Shown here: positions 1 to 6,423 of the stretch, one piece after another
Position numbering within the stretch: the first letter of the stretch is position 1
Layout of the letters: the number at the start of each line of letters is the position of its first letter
Assembly (NCBI GenBank): GCA_021157485.1
Contig: JAGGWO010000180.1
Location: 1 to 9,213, forward strand
Source: Sulfurimonas sp.
Lineage (GTDB): Bacteria > Campylobacterota > Campylobacteria > Campylobacterales > Sulfurimonadaceae
Length of the DNA: 9,213 nt
Reading direction: 5' to 3'
Made by a program: the position numbers and the translations under genes
Notes under the pieces: generated by a model
The model's database searches: none
Told to the model about the DNA's origin: nothing
What the model saw: the letters and a program-made list of their open reading frames with translations, nothing else

Positions 1-987
1 ATGCAAGATAAAGATGCTCTTTTAGAGATTATTCGTCGTGAAAAACCTGATTATATTTTACCTGAGATTGAAGCTATTTCCATTGATGCTTTGTTTGAAG
101 CTGAGAAAGAGGGATTTAACGTAATTCCAAATGCAGAGGCTGTTTCAAAAACAATGAATCGTAAAAAAATTCGTACATTTGCAGCAGAAGAGTTAGGTCT
201 TAAAACAGGTCCTTATAAATTTGTAACTACAGAAGAAGGAATGTTAAACGCAGCTAAGGAATTAGGCTTTCCTTGTGTTATAAAACCGGTTATGAGCTCA
301 TCTGGTCATGGTCAATCAGTTGTAAAAAGTGAAGCAGATATTCCTAATTCTTGGGAGATTGCTAAAGAGGCTCGTGGTGATGCGAGTGAGTTAATTGTTG
401 AAGCATTTGTTGATTTTGATTATGAAGTTACTATTTTAACTGTTAGAAATGGGAAAGAGACAGTTTTTTGTGAGCCTATAGGGCATGAGCAGAGAGATGG
501 TGACTATGTATTTTCTTGGCAACCAATGGCTATGAGTGAAGTAGCACTGAAAAAATCTCAAGAGATGGCAAAAGCTGTTACTGATGGACTTGGTGGTCAA
601 GGTCTGTTTGGTGTTGAGCTATTTATAAAAGGTGATGAAGTCTATTTTTCAGAACTTTCACCCCGTCCACACGATACAGGAATGGTAACACTTATAACTC
701 AATCACAAAGTGAATTTGCTCTTCATCTTCGTGCTGTTCTTGGTCTTCCTTTAGGTTTTACTTTTTATGGTGAGGGTGCATCGGCTGCGTTTAAGTCAGA
801 GGTGCATAATTACGCCCCTGTTGTAGATGTAGATGATAGTCTCTTTAGTGATAATAGCTTTGTAAGAGTTTTCTCTAAACCAGAAGCTCATAAAGGTCGC
901 CGTTTAGCAGTTGCTCTTGTTTTTGATAAGGTTGAGAAAGCTTTAGAAAAATCTCGTGATTTAATTAAAAAAATTAAGGACGCTTAA
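1..987 (+). CDS. purT: Formate-dependent phosphoribosylglycinamide formyltransferase 2, 5'-truncated by the window edge
   Basis: ATP-grasp enzyme of purine synthesis. It makes formylglycinamide ribonucleotide from GAR, formate and ATP in the cytoplasm, independent of folate. The 328 visible residues match remembered E. coli PurT (392 aa) from about residue 61. The first codon in the window is an ATG, but it aligns with an internal position (MLDGDAL in E. coli, MQDKDAL here), so the true start and N-terminal nucleotide-fold domain lie upstream. Visible motifs are PEIEAI (21-26), the ATP-grasp lid [12 protein letters not shown] (95-106), the metal/ATP site GVELF (204-208) and [14 protein letters not shown] (217-230). 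The C-terminal domain ends normally with a basic helix. The stop codon is followed directly by the GTG of the next gene, indicating co-transcription. Nothing points to a pseudogene. Identity is very secure; only the 5' end is missing. Confidence 0.96.
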   Translation: MQDKDALLEIIRREKPDYILPEIEAISIDALFEAEKEGFNVIPNAEAVSKTMNRKKIRTFAAEELGLKTGPYKFVTTEEGMLNAAKELGFPCVIKPVMSSSGHGQSVVKSEADIPNSWEIAKEARGDASELIVEAFVDFDYEVTILTVRNGKETVFCEPIGHEQRDGDYVFSWQPMAMSEVALKKSQEMAKAVTDGLGGQGLFGVELFIKGDEVYFSELSPRPHDTGMVTLITQSQSEFALHLRAVLGLPLGFTFYGEGASAAFKSEVHNYAPVVDVDDSLFSDNSFVRVFSKPEAHKGRRLAVALVFDKVEKALEKSRDLIKKIKDA

Positions 988-1911
988 GTGAAAATAGTTC
1001 TCCTTGATGCTCTGACTTTTGGAGAAACAGATTTAAGTGGATTTGATTCTCTAGGAGAAGTTGAAGTTTTTCAGACAACTTCAGCTGAGCAAGTTCAAGA
1101 GCGAATAACTTCCTGTGATGTTGTTGTTACTAACAAGGTTGTTATAACTAACACTCATATGCAAAACACTCCAACTTTAAAACTAATCTGTGTAGCAGCG
1201 ACCGGGATGAATAATGTAGACCTAAACGCAGCGAAAGAGCGAAATATAGAAGTTAAAAATGTAGCTGGATATTCAACAGACTCTGTAATACAGCATACTT
1301 TCTCTATGCTTTTTTATCTTTTAGGGCACTCAAGATATTATGACGAGTATGTAAAAAGTGGTGAGTACTCAAGAAGTCCTATTTTTACAGATGTGAGCCA
1401 TCCATATTCTGAAATCAAAGGGAAAAGATGGGGGATGATAGGTCTTGGCGCTATTGGCAGAAATGTGGCAACTATTGCTAATGCTTTTGGAGCAGAGGTT
1501 TGTTACTTTTCAACAAGTGGAAGAAACTCTACTGATGATTTTGAGAGAGTAGAACTTGATGAACTTTTAAAGAGTTGCGATATTATCTCTATTCATGCAC
1601 CACTCAATGAGAAGACAAAGAACCTTTTAGATTATGAACAGTTGTTAATGTGTAAGACGGGAGCAACTGTTTTAAACCTTGGACGTGGTGGTATCATCAA
1701 TGAAGAGGCAGTTGCAAAAATCATAGATGAGAAAAATCTCTCTTTTGGTTTAGATGTTTTAACTGCGGAACCTATGCAAGAGAATCATCCATTATTACGC
1801 GTGAAAAATGTAGATAATCTTTATATTACACCACATATAGCATGGGCATCTGTTGAGGCAAGAGATAAACTTATAGCTTCTGTAATTGAGAATATTACAT
1901 CGCTGAACTAG
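988..1911 (+). CDS. D-2-hydroxyacid dehydrogenase (hydroxypyruvate/glycerate dehydrogenase-like)
   Basis: Cytoplasmic NAD(P)-dependent oxidoreductase of the D-isomer 2-hydroxyacid dehydrogenase family, 307 aa, full length. The start is GTG, abutting the purT stop, with AAGGA at 976-980 seven bases upstream. The dinucleotide-binding glycine motif is GLGAIG (152-157). The catalytic triad of the family is visible: Arg233 in LGRGG, Glu261 in TAEP and His283 in TPHIAWAS. The position that normally carries the NAD-selecting aspartate at the end of the second beta strand is Ser175, followed by TSGR, so NADP(H) use is possible. The substrate cannot be read from sequence; hydroxypyruvate/glycerate or another short 2-oxoacid is most likely, and a serine or glycine pathway role is inference. 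Its 3' end overlaps the likely coding start of the YqaA-type gene. Confidence 0.9.
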   Translation: MKIVLLDALTFGETDLSGFDSLGEVEVFQTTSAEQVQERITSCDVVVTNKVVITNTHMQNTPTLKLICVAATGMNNVDLNAAKERNIEVKNVAGYSTDSVIQHTFSMLFYLLGHSRYYDEYVKSGEYSRSPIFTDVSHPYSEIKGKRWGMIGLGAIGRNVATIANAFGAEVCYFSTSGRNSTDDFERVELDELLKSCDIISIHAPLNEKTKNLLDYEQLLMCKTGATVLNLGRGGIINEEAVAKIIDEKNLSFGLDVLTAEPMQENHPLLRVKNVDNLYITPHIAWASVEARDKLIASVIENITSLN

Positions 1912-2306
1912 CACTCTTTTTCTCTGCGTTTCTTGCAGCCACGATAGTTCCTGTCTCTTCTGAAGTTGCGTTTATCGCAGCCTTGGCAAATGATATGCCA
2001 TTTTTAAATGCAATTGTTCTCGCTTCAAGTGGAAATATTCTAGCGATAATTGTTAACTACTGGTTTGGTTATTGGCTGTATGATAAAACAAAAGATAAGC
2101 TAAATACTTCAAGACCTGGAAGGTGGAGTTTGGATTATGGACACAAGTATGGTTACTTTATACTTCTGTTCTCTTGGCTTCCGGTTATTGGTGACCCATT
2201 AACGTTAGTAGCAGGTGTGCTGCGTTTGAATTTTGTTTTGTTTGTTGTTATCGCTGGTAGCTTGAGGGTTGCTAGATATTATTTTTTAAGTGAGATGGTA
2301 TTTTGA
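1899..2306 (+). CDS. YqaA-type small DedA-family inner-membrane protein; start codon non-canonical or lost
   Basis: Short DedA-superfamily membrane protein resembling E. coli YqaA (142 aa); function not established. Conserved stretches are FLAATIVPVSSEV near the N-terminus (YqaA: FLSATLLPGNSEV), ASSGN, and KYGYFILLFSWLPVIGDPL (YqaA: RYGAVTLLLSWMPVVGDLL), then a last hydrophobic helix. About four membrane segments are likely. The first canonical start codon in frame is TTG at 1983, but family-conserved sequence extends upstream to about 1899. Between the in-frame TGA at 1887-1889 and 1983 there is no ATG, GTG or TTG. I place the start at ATC 1899, with GAGA at 1888-1891 seven bases upstream, giving 135 aa and an 11-base-plus overlap with the dehydrogenase. 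ATC is a rare initiator, so a mutated start, frameshift or sequence error is also possible. The stop overlaps the next ATG as TGATG. Confidence 0.72.
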   Translation: MAELALFFSAFLAATIVPVSSEVAFIAALANDMPFLNAIVLASSGNILAIIVNYWFGYWLYDKTKDKLNTSRPGRWSLDYGHKYGYFILLFSWLPVIGDPLTLVAGVLRLNFVLFVVIAGSLRVARYYFLSEMVF

Positions 2307-3643
2307 TGAAATATATTTTTACAGCTCTATTTTTATTCACATCTCTTGAAGCATCTGGGGACCTTTTTACTCATTTGCATACTATCTATTCTAATCATCT
2401 ACCAGAGCTTTTGTTTTTAACTTTTATTATTATTTTACCTTTTATTCTAATAGTGTACTTTATACTTAATAAGAAAAATGAACAACTAAAAATCAAAGTT
2501 GCAGAGGCTGTATGTGACTTGGAAAAAGCTCAATCAATAGCAAAAATTGGCTCATGGATATATGATTTAAAAAAGAATAAACTTAGATGGTCACAAGAGA
2601 CTTACTCAATGTTTGAAGTGAGTCAAAATGAAAATGATAACTTATATGAGAAGTTTATAAATAGAGTTCATCCTGATGACAGGAATGAGCTCGAAGATGC
2701 ATATAGTACATCTTTAAAAAATAAAACTGGATACTCTTTGGAACATAGACTTTTAATGGATGATGGCTCTATAAGATATGTTTTGGAGAATTGTATTACT
2801 GCATTTGAAGAGGATGGGATACCTATCGTATCACATGGAACAGTGCAAGATGTTACAGATGCTACACTTATCAAGATGGAAATAAAAGAGAAAGATGCCT
2901 ATATGTTTCAGCAGGCACGTCTAGCACAAATGGGAGAGATGTTAAGTATGATTGCTCACCAGTGGAGACAGCCATTAGGTGCTATTGCTGCAAATACAAT
3001 TTCGATGCAGACAGCTATAGAGTTGGAAAAGTATGATTTAGCAGAGGATAAGGGGAGAGAAGAGTTCTTAAAATATTTAAATACTAAGATGGATAAAACA
3101 ACTCTGAACCTTCAAGACTTAAGTCAAACAATAACAAACTTTAGTAACTTTTATAAGCCAGATAAAAAATTTCAAATAGTAGAAGTTACAGAGGTACTTT
3201 TAAAAGCTTATACTTTAGTTTTTGATAGTTTGGATTCATACAATATAAAAGTAGAGTTTGATTTAGAGTCACAATATGAATTTAGGATGCATGAAAATGA
3301 GTTTATGCAGGTAATCTTAAATATCATAAATAATGCAAAGGATCAGTTGATTCAAAATGATATAGAGAAACCAATAATAAATATTGCTACCTATATGGAA
3401 GATGACGCATTCTTTATAAATATATCAGATAATGCTGGTGGAATTAAAGAAGAGAGTTTAGATAAAATATTTGATCCATACTGCTCCACCAAGTTAGAAA
3501 AAAATGGAACGGGGCTAGGTCTTTATATGTCTAAAGTAATTATTAAAGATTATCATAATGGAGATATTTATGCTAGAAATAGTGAAAGTGGTGCTATATT
3601 TACTATAAAAATTAAAAATGAACAGGAAGAGAATGCAAACTGA
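2306..3643 (+). CDS. Membrane-anchored PAS-domain sensor histidine kinase, orphan
   Basis: Two-component sensor kinase, 445 aa. The start ATG at 2306 overlaps the preceding TGA (TGATG), implying translational coupling; the TTG one codon earlier is not needed. Residues 1-17 look like a signal peptide or first membrane helix. Residues 33-54 are a strong membrane helix, leaving only a tiny periplasmic loop, so sensing is probably cytoplasmic. Residues 75-187 form a PAS_3-type domain (IGSWIYDLKKNKLRWS, VHPDDR, DGSIRYVLE, GTVQDVTD). The phospho-acceptor is His218 in MIAHQWRQPL. The ATPase domain has N-box NIINNAKDQL (339-348), G1 DNAGGI (375-380) and G2 GTGLGLY (401-407). No receiver domain or response regulator is encoded in the window. 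The position between a membrane protein and fumarate reductase-like genes suggests, but does not show, a role in redox or dicarboxylate sensing. Confidence 0.92.
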   Translation: MKYIFTALFLFTSLEASGDLFTHLHTIYSNHLPELLFLTFIIILPFILIVYFILNKKNEQLKIKVAEAVCDLEKAQSIAKIGSWIYDLKKNKLRWSQETYSMFEVSQNENDNLYEKFINRVHPDDRNELEDAYSTSLKNKTGYSLEHRLLMDDGSIRYVLENCITAFEEDGIPIVSHGTVQDVTDATLIKMEIKEKDAYMFQQARLAQMGEMLSMIAHQWRQPLGAIAANTISMQTAIELEKYDLAEDKGREEFLKYLNTKMDKTTLNLQDLSQTITNFSNFYKPDKKFQIVEVTEVLLKAYTLVFDSLDSYNIKVEFDLESQYEFRMHENEFMQVILNIINNAKDQLIQNDIEKPIINIATYMEDDAFFINISDNAGGIKEESLDKIFDPYCSTKLEKNGTGLGLYMSKVIIKDYHNGDIYARNSESGAIFTIKIKNEQEENAN

Positions 3644-5153
3644 TGTATTAATAATTGGAGCTGGTGGAGCAGGACTTGTAGCTGCACTCAATGCTAAAGA
3701 GAGTGGCGCTAGTGTTTTAGTAATAACAAAAGAGTATCCAACCAGAAGTCAGACATGTATGGCTCAGGGTGGTATAAACGCAGCTCTTGGCAATGCTGGT
3801 AAAGATAGTGTTGAAGCTCATATAAAAAACACTTTGAAGTCCGCTCATGGTTTAGCAAATGAAGAAGCAGTGAGACTAATGTGCTGTGAAGCTCCAAACG
3901 CAGTAAAGTGGTTGGATAGCATAGGTGTCTGTTTCTCACGTACGAAAGATGCAAAGATTGCCCAAAGAACATTGGGTGGTGCTTCAGCTCCTCGTGCTTG
4001 TTATGCACAAGACTATACGGGCTTGAAAATTCTTCATACGCTTTATGATAGATGTATGAGTGAAGGTATCGAGATACTAAGTGAGAAGTATCTGTTAGAG
4101 CTTATAAAAAATGAAGATGGCTGCGTTTGTGGCGCTAAAGTCTTAGATATCAGAAGTGGTGAGATTCAAAACTATGAAAGCAGAGCTGTTATTTTAGCGA
4201 CGGGTGGTTATAGTCGTATATATGATAAAAATTCAACTAATTCCACAGCTTCAACGGGTGATGGAATAGCAGTAGCCGCGAGAATAGGAGCTTCTTTAGT
4301 AGATATGGAGTTTGTACAGTTTCACCCAACTGCTCTGAAAAACTCTAGCATACTTATAAGTGAGAGTGCTAGAGGTGAGGGCGGATACCTGCTTAACTCA
4401 AAAGGTGAAAGATTTACTAACGAGTTAGCTCCGCGTGATGAGGTTAGTCGTGCCATAAATGAAGAGATATTAAAAGGTGAAGATATATTTTTAGATATTC
4501 GTCATTTAGGTGAAGAGTTTATCGAAGAGGGATTGCCTCAAGAGAGAAAGCTGGCAAAACTTTATGAAAATATTGATCCTGTACATGATTTAATTCCTAT
4601 AAGACCAGTTGCTCACTATACAATGGGTGGCATAGAAGTAGATAAAAATTCTGCTACAACACTTAAAGGGCTTTTTGCCGCTGGAGAGTGTGCAAATCAT
4701 AGAGTTCACGGTGCAAACCGTCTTGGTGGAAACTCTCTTTTAGAGATTGTTGTTTTTGGAAAGCAAGCCGGAGTAAACGCAGCTAAGTATGCTTTGGGCG
4801 CTGAAAATACTGAGTGTTTTCAAGCAGAATCTGAAAATGAGAAGTATCAGCTAGAGTCTGGTAAAAATGAGATAGATTTTTATGAAGTTCGAGAGCATAT
4901 TGGCAATCTATTTTATAAGAATGTAGGCATTGTTCGAAAGAAGAGTGAACTACAAGAGGCTTTAAATGAGATTATAGATATAAAATCAAAACTTCATCTT
5001 ATGGGTGTAAGCGATAATTCAAAAGTTTATAATAGTAACTTTATTGAGTTTTTAGAGTTTCAAAATATATTAGAGATTTGTGAAAATGTTGTAAGTTCAG
5101 CACTTAAAAGAGATGAGAGTTGTGGTGCTCATTATATGGAGAAGCTATCATGA
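3633..5153 (+). CDS. Fumarate reductase/succinate dehydrogenase-like flavoprotein subunit with Gln at the covalent-FAD position
   Basis: FAD-dependent dicarboxylate oxidoreductase, 506 aa. I chose ATG 3633 over ATG 3618 because AGGAAGAG (3624-3631) sits just upstream of it; it overlaps the kinase gene by 11 bases. The FAD fold GAGGAG spans 9-14. Substrate and proton-shuttle residues of the family are present: FHPT His231, SESARGEGG (243-251), Arg268 in APRD, His328 in AHYTMGG, Arg363 in NRLGGNSLLE. The NRLGGNS motif and the adjacent iron-sulfur gene argue against L-aspartate oxidase (NadB). Gln40 (PTRSQT) replaces the histidine that carries covalent FAD in SdhA/FrdA (PTRSHT in E. coli SdhA), so FAD is predicted to be non-covalent. 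The protein stops shortly after ESCGAH, lacking the roughly 80-100 residue tail of SdhA, and the family RGAH arginine is Cys497. There is no Tat or Sec signal, so it is probably cytoplasmic. Confidence 0.9.
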   Translation: MQTDVLIIGAGGAGLVAALNAKESGASVLVITKEYPTRSQTCMAQGGINAALGNAGKDSVEAHIKNTLKSAHGLANEEAVRLMCCEAPNAVKWLDSIGVCFSRTKDAKIAQRTLGGASAPRACYAQDYTGLKILHTLYDRCMSEGIEILSEKYLLELIKNEDGCVCGAKVLDIRSGEIQNYESRAVILATGGYSRIYDKNSTNSTASTGDGIAVAARIGASLVDMEFVQFHPTALKNSSILISESARGEGGYLLNSKGERFTNELAPRDEVSRAINEEILKGEDIFLDIRHLGEEFIEEGLPQERKLAKLYENIDPVHDLIPIRPVAHYTMGGIEVDKNSATTLKGLFAAGECANHRVHGANRLGGNSLLEIVVFGKQAGVNAAKYALGAENTECFQAESENEKYQLESGKNEIDFYEVREHIGNLFYKNVGIVRKKSELQEALNEIIDIKSKLHLMGVSDNSKVYNSNFIEFLEFQNILEICENVVSSALKRDESCGAHYMEKLS

Positions 5154-5857
5154 AAATCACCGTAAAAAGAGAAGAAAAGTTTGTAGAGTATGAAGTTGAT
5201 GTTGTAGATATCACTCTTCTTCAGCTCTTAACCATCATAAAAACTACACAAGATAACACACTAACATTTGCAAGTGGATGTAGAAGCAGTGTTTGTGGTA
5301 GTTGTTCTATGAGAGTGAATGATAGAGAAGTCTTAGCGTGTAGTTATAAGGTTCAAGATGGTGATAGAGTTGAGCCTCTGAGAAATGTTCCTGTTGTACG
5401 TGATTTAGTTGTTGACATGGATAGATCTTACGCCTTTAATGCAAAAGCTAAAGCTTGGCAGAAAACTATAAGTGAAGGTCTAGAAGTAACTCAAGAAGAT
5501 GAAAAAATAAATGAAGTTCAGAGCGACTGTATACTTTGTGGTTCATGCTATAGTGCTTGTCCAGTCTATGCTGTTAATGAAGAGTTCTTAGGTCCATTTG
5601 CACTAACGAGAGTTTGGAGATATGCAAGTGATATACGTGAGGCTGATGAAAAAAGTAAAATTGATACTATTCAAACTAATGGTGTTTGGGATTGTACACT
5701 GTGTAATGAGTGTACGATTGTGTGCCCTCAGGGAATTTCAAGTAAAACAGATATAGAAAAACTACGCTCAAAATCTGTAATGGCAGGCTATAGCGACCCA
5801 AGCTTCGCTAACAGTTTTGGTGGTGGATTTGGCTTTGATGGAAGTCCCAGCTTTTAA
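5150..5857 (+). CDS. Fumarate reductase/succinate dehydrogenase-like iron-sulfur subunit with an extra cluster cysteine
   Basis: Electron-transfer subunit of the flavoprotein encoded just upstream, 235 aa. ATG 5150 overlaps the upstream stop as ATGA, with GGAG at 5138-5141 as ribosome binding site. The N-terminal ferredoxin fold has [2Fe-2S] cysteines 44, 49, 52 and 64. The C-terminal domain has CILCGSCYSACP (Cys127, 130, 133, 137) and CTLCNECTIVCP (Cys182, 185, 188, 192). Classical SdhB/FrdB has C-x5-C-x3-CP in the second motif and binds [3Fe-4S]. Cys185 is additional, so two [4Fe-4S] clusters are predicted, as in Sulfolobus-type (type E) enzymes. The last 20 residues are Gly/Phe-rich (SFGGGFGFDGSPSF) with no known role. 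No membrane-anchor gene follows: the next genes are yajQ and a DNA-binding protein. The electron partner is therefore unknown. Confidence 0.92.
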   Translation: MKITVKREEKFVEYEVDVVDITLLQLLTIIKTTQDNTLTFASGCRSSVCGSCSMRVNDREVLACSYKVQDGDRVEPLRNVPVVRDLVVDMDRSYAFNAKAKAWQKTISEGLEVTQEDEKINEVQSDCILCGSCYSACPVYAVNEEFLGPFALTRVWRYASDIREADEKSKIDTIQTNGVWDCTLCNECTIVCPQGISSKTDIEKLRSKSVMAGYSDPSFANSFGGGFGFDGSPSF

Positions 5858-5876
5858 AACACTCTAGTGTTAGTTA

Positions 5877-5892
5877 TGTTATAATAACCCAA
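5877..5892 (+). promoter_or_regulatory. Extended -10 promoter for yajQ
   Basis: A perfect TATAAT at 5880-5885 is preceded by TGT (5877-5879), a TGn extended -10. Transcription would start near 5892, about 25 bases before the yajQ ATG. No clear -35 box is seen, which is usual for housekeeping promoters in Campylobacterota. A second weaker copy, TGTTATAAA, lies at 5895-5903. The 59-base gap here is the first real gap after the purT-to-iron-sulfur block, which supports a new transcription unit. The yajQ ribosome binding site is AAGGG at 5903-5907. Confidence 0.6.
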
Positions 5893-5916
5893 AATGTTAT
5901 AAAAGGGTTTTACAAT

Positions 5917-6414
5917 ATGGCTAAAGAGCATTCGTTTGATATTTCAGCAAAGATTGATGGACAGGATTTTAAAAACGCTATTAATTTAGTGAGTAGAGAA
6001 GTTGATAATCGTTATGATTTTAAGGGAACTACTTATGAGGTTACTCATAATGAGAAAGCTAAAACTTTAGTTTTAATCGCTTCAAGTGATAATAAGTTAG
6101 ATGCCTTAAAAGATATAGTTATTGCTAAGTTTTTAAAGCAGGGACTCTCTTCAAAAGTTCTTGATGAGATTAAAGTTGAAGATTCTAGTGGTGGAAATAG
6201 AAAAGTAACTTTTAAAGTTGTTGATTATATAGAGACTAAAGAAGCGAAAAAGATTACTGCTGATATCAAGAAGATGAAACTCAAAGTAAATGCTCAAATA
6301 GAGGGTGATTATATCCGTGTTAAAGGTGCTAAGCTCGATGACTTACAAAAGGTTATGAGTGCAATTCGTGAAGGCGACTGGGAAGCTCCTATAGTTTTTG
6401 AGAATATGAGATAA
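5917..6414 (+). CDS. yajQ: YajQ/UPF0234 family nucleotide-binding protein
   Basis: Small cytoplasmic protein of 165 aa; E. coli YajQ is about 163. The match to the remembered family sequence is full length: SFDISAKID (E. coli SFDIVSEVD) near the N-terminus, SREVDNRYDFKG (E. coli SREVESRFDFRN), the central ITADIKKMKLKVNAQIEGDYIRVKG (E. coli [25 protein letters not shown], both broken here only by context), and KLDDLQKVMSAIREGDWEAPIVFEN at the end. The family folds as two ferredoxin-like halves. Members in Xanthomonas and Pseudomonas bind cyclic di-GMP and affect virulence gene control; whether this protein binds it is unknown. It has its own promoter and is followed nine bases later by the helix-turn-helix gene, probably in the same transcript. 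Confidence 0.94.
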   Translation: MAKEHSFDISAKIDGQDFKNAINLVSREVDNRYDFKGTTYEVTHNEKAKTLVLIASSDNKLDALKDIVIAKFLKQGLSSKVLDEIKVEDSSGGNRKVTFKVVDYIETKEAKKITADIKKMKLKVNAQIEGDYIRVKGAKLDDLQKVMSAIREGDWEAPIVFENMR

Positions 6415-6423
6415 GGGGTTTTC

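Noticed and set aside
1983..2306. TTG at 1983 as start of the YqaA-type gene
   Set aside because: It would drop the family-conserved first helix and PxSSE motif, and it has no ribosome binding site upstream.
3618..3632. ATG 3618 as start of the flavoprotein gene
   Set aside because: It has only A/T-rich sequence upstream, while ATG 3633 follows AGGAAGAG and gives the usual short lead-in to the FAD fold.
3709..4008. 99-codon open frame on the minus strand within the flavoprotein gene
   Set aside because: It is Leu/His-rich, has no recognisable domain, and lies wholly opposite a conserved gene.
5120..5149. ATG 5120 as start of the iron-sulfur gene
   Set aside because: ATG 5150 has GGAG at proper spacing, a typical ATGA overlap, and starts at the conserved ferredoxin strand.
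3633..5153. Flavoprotein as L-aspartate oxidase (NadB)
   Set aside because: NadB also lacks covalent FAD, but the NRLGGNSLLE motif and the directly coupled SdhB/FrdB-like gene fit fumarate reductase/succinate dehydrogenase.
5858..5871. AACACT/AGTGTT inverted repeat after the iron-sulfur gene as a terminator
   Set aside because: The stem is only six A/T-rich pairs with a two-base loop and no U-run, so it is too weak to call.
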